64,000 nucleotides of DNA from Rhynchopus sp. YZ270_cl-10 (Eukaryota; Euglenozoa; Diplonemea; Diplonemida; Diplonemidae). This document shows, one piece after another, positions 10,459 through 21,588 of this stretch. Location: the NCBI GenBank assembly GCA_964035575.1, contig OZ037877.1, positions 1,116,001 through 1,180,000 on the forward strand. The letters run 5' to 3'. Every line of letters starts with the position of its first letter. The stretch's first letter is position 1. The notes beneath the pieces were generated by a model, which did no database searches, was not told where the DNA came from, and saw nothing but the letters and a program-made list of their open reading frames with translations. Made by a program: the position numbers and the translations under genes.

Positions 10459-13432
10459 CACGGGTTGCCTACGATCGTAGTACGATCTCTTACGATCGTA
10501 GCTCTTTTTTGATCGCACTACGATCGTACTACGATCAAAGTACGATCGTAGTACGATCGTACTTACGATCGTATTATGATCGTACGATCGTACTACGATC
10601 GTAACGATCGTAGTACGATCGTACGATCCTCCTTCTAAGGTGCTCGCTCTCCATACCTAGACCCTCGAATTTTTTTTTTTTGCCCTCTTTTGGGCTAATT
10701 TCGACGATTTGAGGCCATTAAAAGCAAAATTTGGCACTTTTGAGCATCTAGGGGGGTCTAAAACGCGGTTCCGCGAACCCAAAATTTCGTGATTTTTACC
10801 AAAGACAAGTCGATTTTTGAAAAAATCTCAAAAAAAAAAATCCCAATTTTTTTTTTCACAAGTGTTTTGAGGCCTGCTCACTACACCCGAGGTACCCTTC
10901 TGGGACCAAAAAGTCAAAAAAAGCAAGAATTGGGCTGTTTTGAGCATCTAGAGTTAATTCCCCAGTCATTTTCTGTACCACCAGTGCATTTTGTATGGGC
11001 CAGCGCCTTGTCAAAAAATCGAAAAATCTCAAAAAAAAAATTTTTTTTTTCGGGAAAATTTCGACCCCTGAGTTGGGTTTTTGGGCACCAAAAAGTGCAA
11101 AAAAACGCAAAAATCGGGTGTTTTGACGATCTGGGGGTAAACCATATGCACTACTGCACAATATCGACTTTTCCTTTGCAAATTCCTTGGAGCAAGGATA
11201 TCTCTAAATCCGTCCCTTTTTGGCCAAATTCCGAAATCCCAATCCAAAAAATTCCCTGTTTTTTTGGTTTTGTTTTTGGGCTGTTTTTTGACTTTTTTGT
11301 GGGGGGGAAAAAAAATTTTCCCGATATGTCGTCAGGGCTCTCGCCGGGGTCATTTGGGGTCCCGAGCTTTCCCCCCGTAAAAGCGGTCGCTGCGCGCGCT
11401 TCGCGCGCGCGACTCCCTGCCAGTGCAGGGAGGCGTGGCGCTTTCTCCCCTCTGATGCACAAAGGCAGGTGGGGAGGGGTGAACCACAATCCGTAGTGTG
11501 TCAGCCTTATCAGTAACCTCGGTACATTTATGAAAGAAACGGCAGTCATGGCACCCAAAGGTTCCTGGCGAAGCCACGGTACGCAACATTTGAGATCTCC
11601 TCCGTCTTCCAACCCTCATAATTGAATGCGATTGACACGTCTTCTCCTTCTTCTTGTGCACAACCTCAAATGTCTCTGATGCTGGATGCTTGCCTGCAAC
11701 TGACGTGAACATCCGCACCCACAACTACAGCAACCGCCTGCAGAGCCAATTTTTTCCTCAAAAATCCGGGACTTTTTTTTTTTCCTTTTCCCCTTTTTTC
11801 GCTTTATTTGATCGCGTTGATCGATCGCATCCCACAGGCGAAACTCTCTGGGGGTGGGGTGGAGTAGAATATACCTGAAATTGCTGTAGGGAAAAACAGG
11901 GAATTTTTTTCAGGGAATTTTTTTATTTTTCCGAAATCCCAATCCCAATCCAGAATTAGAAAAATCCCTGCCTTGGAGTATTGAAACAAATAAAAAAAAG
12001 GATAATACCCAGTGGGTATTATCCTAAATTATTTTGGGTATTATGGGTACTGGGTACTGGGTACCCAGAGAAGGCACCTTGACAGCAGCGAAGGCGCAAG
12101 ACAAGGTATGTAAATATGTTTAACTTTCTGGTGAATATTCAACAAAATAAGGCCGTCGACTCGTATTTCCTCCAAAAAGTCTCCATAACAATATTTTACA
12201 CCCTCAGGCCAACTTATTTTTTAAAGAAATCACCTTCTTTAAATTCCCCACCACTCACAACTTCACTTTTAAACAGGTATCGCGAGTGCAACATCGAGAA
12301 CCAACTGTGCAGAACGAGCGAACATATGGGGTGGAAAGGGGAGTGGGAACACTCTGTCAGTCACTGCTATAGCCATTAACCCAGGGAGCATAGCTAGTGC
12401 AAAAAATTCGACTTCGGGATCCGGAAAGTCTGTCCTCTGCTTGCGGAGGACTGGGCACAATAAAATATTGCGTTCCCCCAGAAAACTAATTTTGTCACAG
12501 TAATTTTTGCCCAGGGCATGCTCTTGAAGCATGGCGGCTTGGTGTGAGAAGGGGCAGTGTATTGTTTTGTTCTAGATTTCAACGGTTGTTAGAACGAGTC
12601 AAGTGGATGCTTATCTAAACACTGACTTTAGTACAGACCCGAGAGATCACACATGACTTTGAGGAAAGAACAAAGCAATGCATCTGTACCCGCACGCCAG
12701 GTTGTAGTTACTTCAGGATTTTCTTAAGTTTGCATGAAAGAGAAGGGGGCGAAACCTTTGTATACGTTTACGACGAAGGTAGTAACCTAATGACAACCAT
12801 GTGGTGGCTGTAATTCACATCCCTTAGAATTACCAGAATTCAGCCTTTGTTGAAGTAACGTGCATACTTGTATGTGCGTGTCACGCTTCTCCACCCTTAA
12901 ATGGGTGCACCGCTCGGTGAGCAGTGGTAACCCTTCTCGACTAGTGCAAACTTAAGAATTTTCTGCTGGAACTTACCAAAATCGATTTTCTTTCACCCCA
13001 AACACCCGCAACACCCCACCTGCTACTTCGGTAGCCTGTGTTGTTGGGAGTTGGTTCTCATGTTGATCCCCAGTGACTGTCTAGCACTGCTTCTTCTGAG
13101 CCCAACGTTGTTTGGCCTGTCGACGTAATAAATACGAAGACAGGGCGGCGGTGCCAACAATTTTCCAATGATGTAACGTTTTATCTGATTGATTATCGTT
13201 TGATATACCTTGTGTGTGCTTCATGCACACCATGCAAGGAATATCGAACGGTATTTCAAGCGATATTCGTTATTTCGTTTGGCAAACGTACTACGATCGT
13301 ACTACGATCGTACTACGATCGTTTACGATCGTAGTACGATCGTAGTTGATCGTAGTACGATATTTTACGATCGTTACGATCGTTTTTTGGTACGATCGTA
13401 AACGATCGTACTACGATCGTAGGCAACCCGTG
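10459..13432. mobile_element. TIR element E1, 2,974 bp, 6-bp target duplication
   Basis: Begins CACGGGTTGCCTACGATC and ends with the inverse. Each terminus continues as an array of TACGATCGTA palindromes (to about 10630 on the left, from about 13285 on the right). A perfect 6-bp direct repeat TGAATA flanks it (10453-10458 and 13433-13438). The interior holds a copy of the GCGCGCGC palindrome repeat (11339-11590), a short GGGTAC palindrome cluster near 12000-12075, and on the minus strand at about 12290-13135 a decayed segment homologous to one inside element E2. No intact transposase. Confidence 0.8.
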
Positions 13433-14302
13433 TGAATAAAGCAAACAAAAAAAATGAGTGCATCAAATTTACCCTTTCCTTTTCCAGGCACTCCCAGCTT
13501 CATAGTGGGAACTTACCGTATCGGTAACATGTACTGTAAAAAAAGGTCAAACTCCCCTAAAAATCCAGAAAAGGCCGTTTATACGGTCAGTATATGTTAC
13601 CGGTGCGGTATCCTTTTGTGTGTGTGTGTGTGTTTCTTTTCTCTTCGTCTTTCCAAAACAAAAAAAAAAAAAAAAAAAAAAAAAAACACAACAAGCTTAT
13701 CCCCCCCTGACACCACCCAGCATTATGTGGGTGGTCTGTGTTAGTGTCACCTCACCACCTCCGTCGAAGTCTGAGAACCTATCAGGCATTCACCTCGCCC
13801 CCCCCCCCCAACTTACCCCCCTGTTTCAAATGAAAGTGTCCTTAACAAAGTAAGCGTGTTTTCTAGTTTTTTAAAATAATGTTTTACCTCTTCAATGTAC
13901 TTCTTCCTGTATTGGATGCTCGATGGCGTGCGAGAGGTCGCTCTTTAATCGATAGAAGATTATTCCGCAAAACCTTTCTCGCGTGGATTGTCAGACTGAT
14001 TTCCTCTCTTTTGCAGATCCACTGTTTTCATCCATTTTACTCTGAGATTTACACTTAACTTAATCCTTGAAACAAGCACATGACTACTGGCAGCGTCATC
14101 AGTTTTCTTCCTCCGCCACCTCCCCTCTCCCCAACCACCACGCACACAGAGCGGCACTCCCTACTCCCCCTGCCACTCCCCCTCTTCATACACTACTAAC
14201 CCCTCCTCCCCCCCCTCCCTCCCCCCCTCCTCCTTCTCTCCCTTCCATTTCCCCCAACGTTGCGAGACTCCCCTCTGCAGTTCCCTCTCTTAAGTTCTTA
14301 AG
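13433..14302. other. Spacer upstream of the cold-shock gene, with a foldback element
   Basis: A family VII foldback lies at 13514-13610 (starts TACCGTATCGGTAACATG, ends with a near-inverse). A GT microsatellite and A-run follow. From about 14110 the sequence becomes strongly C/T-rich up to the ATG at 14303, as upstream of the 2794 gene; likely the 5' UTR or promoter region. Confidence 0.5.
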
Positions 14303-15534
14303 ATGCCACAAGAGGCATTCAATGAGTCATGGCAGGGGCAGGGTCAAGGGGGGCACGGTGGAGTGGACCACTTCGATGGAGGGAAGGGAGGGAAGGGGAG
14401 GTGGGGTGGGGGTGGCGGCGGAGGAGGAGGAGTCGTACAGTACGAGCAGGGGTACGACCCGCAGCAGCAGCAGCAGCAGCACCAGCAGCAACACCAGCAC
14501 CAGCACCAGCATGGTGGGCATTTTCAACAGCAGGGAGGGGTGGGGGGTTATCCTCAGACGGTAGTTCAGGTGCAAGGTGGTGCGGATGGTCAACAGGTTA
14601 TGGTTGTCCCGCAGGATGCGTCGTTCGCCCCACCCGGGCAAGGCAGCGGACGAACGCACACCGGTGTAGTGAAGCGCTGGAATCTCGAAAAGGGCTACGG
14701 GTTCATCCAACCCATAGAAGGGGGGGACGACGTCTTTGTGCACCACACAGTGGTGCACTCAAAGGGGTTCAGGAGTCTCATGGAGGGTTCCGTGGTGGAG
14801 TACGAAATCATCGAAATTGCACCCTCAAGAATTCGCGCAACCAAAGTTACTGGTATGGGGAAAAATGCAGATTTTTTTTTTTCCCTTCTGACGGAAGTTT
14901 TTAGCACATAAAGATACCAAATTATCGTAAACAAACGGTCGAATTTCCAGAAATCCTGAAAAGGTCGAACATTATTTCGATATTTTGTACCATTTTTATC
15001 AAAATACACTATCGGGCGTATTTCAAGTAAATTTAAGAAAAAAACACATCACGAACAGGTACTGGCGGGAGCTATTGCAAAGCTGCACCCCGACCCATCA
15101 ACCCACCGATGGGCGTGGACCAGCAAGGGCAGCAGGTCGTGCCGATGCAGATTATACAACTGCCGCCTGGACAGCAGATTCCCATGGGGCAGCAGTATGT
15201 ACACATTTCTTTTTGTAATACAAAACAAATAGGCTGACAGCCTCCCGAACAACAGTCTCTGAAACAGAAGAAGAGACAGCCAAATTCCACACCCAGCGTG
15301 TTCCAGAATGAAGTGGTAATGGGTAGTATGTGTGCCAGAGGGCACAGTCGTAACGGGGTGAAGAGGGGGGTGTTTTTTTGTTGTGACACCCACATCATTT
15401 TTCTTGCCGCTTTTTCAGGGGGATGCAGATCGTACAGTTCCCAGGTAACGGAGCGAACGAAGCAGGTGGCCCTGTGCAGCTGGTTCCCTTGCAAGGGGGA
15501 GGAGGGAACGTCCCTTCTGGAGGTGTGCTCGCAT

Positions 15535-15568
<34 letters not shown>

Positions 15569-15949
15569 AATAATTTTGGGTAATTGGTAACAAGAAGCGG
15601 GAGTAGCACAATATCAGATGCAAATCACGAAATGTATTTGTAGGACTGCATGGTTGGGGGCCAACCCCGGTCATTGTACCAAAGGTACACTGTTCACGAG
15701 AGGGCTGTTGTATTTTTTCAGGTCAACTTTTTTTTACTTATGAATCTGCAGGGCTTAGGAATGACCGCTAATAATTCAATTAAAGAATTCCAAACCCATA
15801 TCCAGGTGCAGAGCACGGAGGCGGGAGAGGGCCGAGTATTCATCATGTCACACCCTCACCGAACTGAGCAGACCTTTGCTTTGCGTGATAGGGAAAGCAG
15901 AGGAGTAGTCAAGATGACTAAGCAGCGGCGACGAAGCAGCATCTTATAA
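14303..15949 (+). CDS. Cold-shock-domain (Y-box-like) nucleic-acid-binding protein, four exons
   Basis: Exons 14303-14852, 15059-15194, 15419-15524 and 15806-15949, giving 311 aa; an alternative last acceptor at 15752 would add 18 residues. Donors are GTATGG, GTATGT and GTGCTC. The N-terminus is Gly/Gln/His-rich. The cold-shock domain spans about residues 119-183 with RNP1 KGYGFI (130-135) and RNP2 DVFVHH (143-148), so it should bind single-stranded RNA or DNA. The C-terminus is Gln/Pro/Gly-rich, then basic. Intron 1 holds a family VII foldback and a family I-like tail, intron 2 a family IX repeat, intron 3 a full family I element. The exon 4 boundary is the least certain. Confidence 0.85.
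15604..15720 (+). repeat. Family I short repeat, full length, in an intron
   Basis: About 117 bp, running from AGTAGCACAATATCAGATG to GAGGGCTGTTGTATTTTTTC. Other copies: 6205-6330, 36768-36873, 38030-38135, 44953-45050, 46160-46232 (3' part), 48085-48148 (3' part) and 53046-53112 (5' part). The 3' half folds as TACA...TGTA around a GAGAGGG loop and is followed by a TTTCAACTCTAC-type tail and T-run. Confidence 0.8.
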
Positions 15950-16192
15950 ATTTTTTTTTCCAGTATTTTTTTCTTCTTTTTTGTTTAGTTGTGTCACATG
16001 CCTATTTGCATTTCCCTTTCCGTCATTTTTTCCCCAGTGTCTGCTTCCCAGAGGGCGTCTGCACTGTCAAACGTCACTTTTTTTATCAGTCTAAATGGGA
16101 GCCAATTACCCCCCCCCCCCTTGAGGGTCATATTCGGGTTTTGGGGGTAATATAAGGGGGGGGGGGGGGGGTAATAGACACCTACCTGTGTA
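15950..16192. other. Spacer with a family VIII hairpin and poly-C/poly-G element
   Basis: A family VIII hairpin lies at 16034-16082 (stem CAGTG/CACTG). From about 16085 comes a short element with GGAGCCAATTACCCCC at one end and GGGGGTAATAGACAC at the other; both ends recur around the hAT region (23.87 and 28.2 kb). Confidence 0.45.
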
Positions 16193-16607
16193 CACGACGC
16201 GGTCCAGAGGCACCTGACAAGTGAAATGACATGTCATAAAAGTGACAAGTGAAATGACATGTAAATCACTTGTCATGACAAGTGAACCACTTGTCATGAC
16301 AAGTGATTCACTTGTCATGACAAGTGAATCCTTAGGGTCCCTGTTAACCCTGGATTCTTTTTATTGTTATTTTTTGATTAGGGAGTGGGTTGCGCAAGCA
16401 AAGTAAGGCAATGGGGTGGGGAGTGGGGGAAAAAAGGAAAAGAAAAGAAAAAAAAAAAAAAGAAAAGTATTGTTTAAAGTGACGTAAGGACACGACTATG
16501 CGGTTCACTAACCCTGGTAATACCCCCTACCCATATTACCAGGGTTATAACCATCCCGTTTGAGGCATCAAACGATTTTTTTTTTTGATTATGATAGCAT
16601 TGCTCTC

Positions 16608-16745
16608 ATTCAATTGTCACAGCGTCGTCGCCTTCGTCGTCTTCGTCGTCATCCTCTTCTTCCGAGGCGTCGTTCTGCCTCGCGTCTTCGGGTGCGACCA
16701 ACTTGATTTCCTTTTCATTGAATATGAAACTATACCCTGTGCACC
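16608..16745 (-). pseudogene. Possible C-terminal exon of an acidic protein
   Basis: Read on the minus strand, a frame from after a GGTGGTGCACAG acceptor-like site encodes a short segment (GYSFIFNEKEIKLVAPED) followed by an acidic tail with SEEEDDDEDDEGDD, ending in TGA. The D/E tail resembles histone-chaperone or nucleolar protein ends, but no family is recognised. No upstream exon was found because transposons lie there. Could be a severed host exon or chance. Confidence 0.3.
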
Positions 16746-16791
16746 ACCTATCCACCGACAGATTTTTTGATTTTTTGATTTTATTCCACAG

Positions 16792-18162
16792 TTAAATAAA
16801 GTATACGAAGGATTTGGCACTTTTAGCGTGATTCTTTTTAATGATAATTTCACGCCGTGTTTTTTTCACAAATAAAAACCACGCTAATTGAACTTTATTT
16901 CACGCGTTTTCACTTTTTTTCACTGCAATTCCTTAGGAGCGTGATTTTATTTTTGTTTTTTTCACGCCAAAACAGGGGTTTTTTTTGGCGATAACTTCAC
17001 GCTAAATTTTGGTATATCCTGCACCACCACCCGCCTAAAAATTGAAAATTTCGAATTTTTTTTGCACTTTTCCCATTTTTTTTTGACACACGCAACATGC
17101 CGAAGGATCTAAGACGCAAACGGTCCTCCGACAAGAGATGGACGAGCGCTACAGTGGTTTTGCTGAAGGACTGGCATCGTCGACACCGTACATCCGTGAA
17201 TGGGACCGCTTTTTAAGGAATTCATTGGCAAGCCCAACGGTAAGCCCACGGAAGCCGACTTTGTTTTGTGCATAGTGCATCTCCGTGACGATCTCACGTA
17301 CAAATCGTCGTCGTAATGGACAGCGTTCAGTAAGCTGAGCAGCATATTGGCGAGGAAGTATGGGGTGCAACTGCAAGACCAGTTTGCGCAGGCTCGTGTG
17401 TCTCTTGAAACAAAACCAGACCGGCTACCGACACGACAGTCCAAGGCACTCCGCACTTACGAAACAAGAAATCGACTCCTTCATTACCTATGAAGGCGGA
17501 GGACACACCACCCCCTTACTTCATTGTGAGGAAGGCGGTGGCTGGCATGATATTCTGTGATGGGCGGGGATCTTCTGAATGTCTCGCTCTTGCACGATAG
17601 CCATTTCCCGGCCTCCGCTAGCACCCGAGGGGACCCTGAGGGTGGGGAGACGTCGGGATGTAGCTTTGTGTGCCTTTGAGGCAGCTTTCAGAACCCGACC
17701 ACACGCTACACGCTATGCGTGGGCTAAATAGGCTACACGCTGTATGCGCTACACGCAAAATGCTGTTGTGTATCAAAACGTGGGTTGCGTGTACTGCATG
17801 GGGTCACCTGTGCACCACCCTGTGTGGCTCACACATGGTTATGACACCCCGAAAACGTGTATCCCACCCCACATATAAGGGTAGGCCCAGTTTATCGGGT
17901 TTTTGCAGGTTTCCCCGCAGGAGGGTAACAGGTCTGGAGGGACCCTTCAGCCTTTTTTAGCCTCCCTCCAGCCCCCTCAGGTTTGCCAGCCCCCCCAGCG
18001 GGAGTCCCGCTATCCTAGCTAGGGGTCCCGTGGGATTCCCGGTAGCGCTGGCGGGAGGGTAAGGAAAGCTACCTGGAGGGACACATACTCGTTAGTTATT
18101 GCACAATAAATGAGTCACGCTAAAAGTGCCAAATCCTTTCGTATACTTTATTTAACGTGAAA
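16792..18162. mobile_element. TIR element of about 1.37 kb holding a recombinase relic
   Basis: Left end TTAAATAAAGTATACGAAGG...TTTAGCGTGA is repeated inverted at 18117-18162 (about 40 bp). The interior has the recombinase-like relic at 17100-17560, short CACGCTA/CTACACGC repeats near 17700-17760, and a segment at 17790-17870 that recurs at about 61450-61530. Confidence 0.65.
17100..17560 (+). pseudogene. Decayed tyrosine-recombinase-like gene (Crypton type)
   Basis: Short frames encode pieces typical of the N-terminal core-binding domain of eukaryotic tyrosine recombinases: TPYIREWDRFL, EADFVLCIVHLRDDLTYK, then TAFSKLSSILARKYGV and a PTRQSKALRTYE linker. The C-terminal catalytic domain was not found. 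The gene is broken in several places. Family assignment is from motif memory, so moderate. Confidence 0.45.
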
Positions 18163-18172
18163 TAAAATTACG

Positions 18173-18674
18173 TATTCAACGCCTTTTAGCGAATTTTTTT
18201 GCGATACTTCACTTATTTTTTTCCCAGGCTCGTGGATTCAATTTGCCTCGCTTCGCTCGGCAAATTAACTACCCAGGGGTTAAGTTAGGGCGGGTTTCTG
18301 GGTTTTCAAAACCCGGTTTTCGGGTTTTCGGGTTTTTCAAAAAAAAAAAAAAAAAAATGGAATCCGAAAAAAAAAATCCAAATTTTTGGGTGGTGTAGGC
18401 TGGGAAGGTGGGGTAGGGGTGGGGGCGGAGCCCCCACCCTACCCTCTAAGAAAAAAAATATCCTCCCGACCCAAACAAACCCCCGGTCAGAACTGGGAAT
18501 TATTCATATGAAGAGGCAACAGGGATCTCTGGCGAACTTCGGGTTCAGTACTAGTGTTGCGAGAGTGCGGGTGAAGCAGGACGTGGGAACTGAGGTCGGT
18601 GAGGGGTACACCAGTCCTGTTCTTCAAATTTATGCTCCAAAATTGTTAGGACAAATCCAAAAATCCCCAGCCCC

Positions 18675-18713
<39 letters not shown>

Positions 18714-20630
18714 ATTTTTTTTCGCGAAATTTTTGTATTCTGTAACCTCTCTCTATTTTACGGCAGGTGTGACCGGTTGAGGTGATACTTCCGGACTGAG
18801 GAAGGGCATTCTTTTACTTTTTTTTCTGTGTGTTTGTTTTCTTGTTGTAGTCTTTTTTGGTGAAGGGGCTTGGCCGACGACACTGAGAACCTCTTTGGTT
18901 CATAGCTGTTAACGACGTCTGGTCCTACCTAGCTGTACACTCTAATTCTAAAAATAAAATAAAATAAAACCAATAGGCAAAGGGGGAGGGGGGAGGCTAA
19001 AAGCCAAACAAAAGTAAAGAATGAAAAAGAAAAACTCAAGTGCTCTGGGACGGCCGCGAGTTCCTGCTCCGCTTTAGGCCCCGCAGACGGTTGTAGAGGG
19101 TGTAAGCCTCTTCCACCTCGTCGGAGCTCATCGACGGCTTCTTCGCTTCTTTCCACAGGTAGAGGCAGGTGAGGGCGTCATCCACCGACTGCCAATCCCC
19201 TCCCGCTGCCAGCGACTGGTGCTGAAGCGTGTTCGGGTAGAACGTGTCCTTCCACGCCTCGGCGGTCGCTGGACACCCCATGTTGTTGAATCCTGGGCAG
19301 GGCGCCATACCGGCATAGAACGGCACGTTGGTCGGGAGGGCTGTAGGTGCGGGTTGAGAGCCACTCTCCGATTGCGTGTACGTGCTGGGGGCCGAAGTGG
19401 CGTCAGACATGGGGACTGCGAGTTCTGATTCGTCGATGAGGTCCATAGAGAACTCGCTGCCCTGCGATGCGGCGGGCGGCTGCTCTCTCGGGTGGACGGA
19501 AGAGGGAACTGCCTCAGAGGAAGAAGATACGGGGAGGGCTGAGTGGGTGTTTGAGAAGCCACTCTCCGTACCGGTCTGAGGTTGTGTTGCCCCGTCCGAA
19601 CCAGGGTGTGACTGCGCAGAGGCGCCGGGACGGGCAACTGCTTGTGCGACAGGGGGCACCGAGGACGCGACCGGAGTAGGGAGGGCTGAATGTGTGGTGG
19701 AGTAGCCGCTCTCTTGTCCCTGGACGTCTGATGATGCCTGTCTCATGTTGCGTTGCGTCTGTGCCCTCCGCGCCTTTGCAGTCTCCACTTGGCTGGTCAC
19801 GCGAGCTTCACGCTGTACCTTCACCAAGTTAATGCTCTTGGGGTCAATCATCTCGTGCGCGCGCGCAATGATCCTCGCCGCGCATGGCTTGCTGGACACT
19901 GGCAGGGCCCGCGGGCAGGTTGAGGGGAGGGAACGACACGGCACACACACCCAAACTGAGCACTCCCGACACTCCCAATGACGTTCACGACCGAGGACCG
20001 CAGCCGAGCACAGCTCGCATTTCCCGAAATCCGCCCGTGAGTCTTCCAGGGGGCAGTCCAGAAGCCCCTCGCGTGACACACAAGTGAGAGGCGGCAGGCG
20101 CGGGGTCGGTTCATGCATGAGGAGGAACTGCGTCAGCTTCTCGGGGATATTGACCGGCGTGAAGTGACCTGCGGTGCGGCCATCGTGGGCTAGTGCGAGC
20201 ACCCGACGGTATCCCACTTCGCCTGAGGGGGTGAAGACCGACGGTCGATGGCCACCAATGAACACCACCACCAGGGAATGCAGAGCTCGGGCCAGGCCGC
20301 TAACCGTCACCATGTCAGCCCAAGTGTCAGGACGCGCACACCCAGCGATTTTTTGGTGGGATTTTTGAACTTTGCCCAAAAATCGCGGAATTTTTTTTTC
20401 GCTCGCTACGCTCGCGGAGGTGCACCTTAAAATTTTCCCGCTCGCTGCACTCGCGGAGGGGATTGGTTATTTTTCGCAAAATCCAGAAAAATCGAAAAAA
20501 ACCCAGAAAACCCGACTCAGCGAGAAAAAAAAAAAGCTAACTTAACCCCTGTAACTACCACTCGCCTGGGAAAAAAATGCGTGAAGTTATCGCAAAAAAA
20601 AACCACGCTAAAAGGCGTTGAATAAATAGT
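18173..20630. mobile_element. TIR element of about 2.46 kb carrying the OTU-like gene
   Basis: Left end TATTCAACGCCTTTTAGCG...CCCAGG is inverted at the right end (20566-20630). A second inverted pair follows inward (CAGGGGTTAAGTTAG on the left, CTAACTTAACCCCTG on the right). It shares the CTTTTAGCG motif with the adjacent 16792-18162 element, so the two may be related. The single substantial gene inside is on the minus strand. Confidence 0.65.
19036..20379 (-). CDS. OTU-like / treble-clef zinc-finger protein, 447 aa, transposon cargo
   Basis: Open minus-strand frame. About residues 14-77 resemble the C-terminal part of an OTU cysteine protease (DTWADMVTVSGLARAL, then a strand and the AGHFTPV histidine box); the catalytic-Cys part is absent, so the gene is 5'-truncated or continues in a lost upstream exon. 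Residues 121-148 form a zinc-binding module (C121, C124, C137, C140, C145, C148). Then come three diverged repeats starting ESGYSTTHSALP, ESGFSNTHSALP and ESGSQPAPTALP. The basic C-terminus is helical. The Cys pattern resembles the C-terminal finger of the LINE ORF1 at 40 kb. Its place between TIRs suggests a transposon protein. Confidence 0.6.
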   Translation of the reverse strand: MGKVQKSHQKIAGCARPDTWADMVTVSGLARALHSLVVVFIGGHRPSVFTPSGEVGYRRVLALAHDGRTAGHFTPVNIPEKLTQFLLMHEPTPRLPPLTCVSREGLLDCPLEDSRADFGKCELCSAAVLGRERHWECRECSVWVCVPCRSLPSTCPRALPVSSKPCAARIIARAHEMIDPKSINLVKVQREARVTSQVETAKARRAQTQRNMRQASSDVQGQESGYSTTHSALPTPVASSVPPVAQAVARPGASAQSHPGSDGATQPQTGTESGFSNTHSALPVSSSSEAVPSSVHPREQPPAASQGSEFSMDLIDESELAVPMSDATSAPSTYTQSESGSQPAPTALPTNVPFYAGMAPCPGFNNMGCPATAEAWKDTFYPNTLQHQSLAAGGDWQSVDDALTCLYLWKEAKKPSMSSDEVEEAYTLYNRLRGLKRSRNSRPSQST

Positions 20631-21429
20631 TATTTTTGCTTTTAAAAATGAACAAGATAAAACAAAAAGCTTGCGTTTCTTTTATCGAACAGATTTTATT
20701 CTCCGCCCCGTACCCAAAACATAAACACCACTGTGAATCAGAAAAAATATTTTCCCTTTTCTTTTTTCTTCCACACACGCTTGTTTTTGTGCTTCGTTCA
20801 TTTTTTATTAAAAAAGCTTTGTTTCGAGTGCGAAACGTTTCTCCATGTATTGCACGGGAAACAACATGACAAACAGGTGCAGGGTGGTTCCGTGCTTACC
20901 ATAGAACCTGGCACCTTGTGTGTCTCCCAAAAACCAAAAAAGCGTTGTGTGTGAAGTTTTGAAGGAAGGAAAAATAAAACATCACCTTTTGTTGTCTTTT
21001 ACATTTCAAATTTTTTTAAAAAATGAAGCGTCAGTCCGTGAGTGAAAGCCCTTCGCAAAAGTCCTTACGTCACTTTAACCATACTTTTCTTTACCGTTCC
21101 CCAGTCCCCACCCCATTTCCTTACGTTGCCTGCACAACCCACTCCCTAATCAATAAAAGAAAACCATCAGATAGCCGCCACTACCCACATCAGGCTAAAA
21201 AAGAAAGAGATAAAAAGTACATCATTTTACATTTTTTTACTTCATTTCATGTAGGAATAAATGAAATCATGAGCTCACAGGCATTCCTCAGGTAAATCAC
21301 TTGTCATGACAAGTGATTCACTTGTCATGACAAGTGGTTCACTTGTCATGACAAGTGACCACTTGTCATACATTTCACTTGTCATTTCACTTGTCACCAT
21401 GACAAGTGAAATTGGTCCTGGACCGCGTC

Positions 21430-21588
21430 GTGTACGTGTGTACGTGTGTACGTGTGTACGTGTGTACGTGTGTACGTGTGTACGTGTGTACGTGTGTACG
21501 TGTGTACGTGTGTACGTGTGTACGTGTGTACGTGTGTACGTGTGTACGTGTGTACGTGTGTACGTGTGTACGTGTGTACGTGTGTACC
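21430..21588. repeat. 8-bp satellite (GTACGTGT)n, about 20 copies
   Basis: An almost perfect array of an 8-bp unit starts right at the right terminus of the family P repeat. It alternates purine and pyrimidine, so could adopt Z-DNA. All frames through it are open, which produces spurious ORFs on both strands. Confidence 0.95.

Larger units (their letters stand above)
16193..21432. mobile_element. Possible 5.2 kb composite TIR element (family P ends)
   Basis: The left end (16193-16340) and right end (about 21288-21432) are inverted versions of one repeat: terminal CACGACGCGGTCC, then several copies of the palindrome CACTTGTCATGACAAGTG. A complete 153-bp family member lies at 38590-38742. The two ends may bound one large element or be two half copies; flanking 6-bp sequences do not match (TGTGTA versus TACGTG), so one insertion is not proven. 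Inside are two further TIR elements, a recombinase relic and an OTU-like gene. Confidence 0.45.

Noticed and set aside
10789-11496. 235-codon open frame in element E1
   Set aside because: Crosses several dispersed repeats, is Phe/Lys-rich from T and A runs, and has no domain.
21430-21588. CRISPR-like array
   Set aside because: Unit is 8 bp with no spacers, in a eukaryotic genome.
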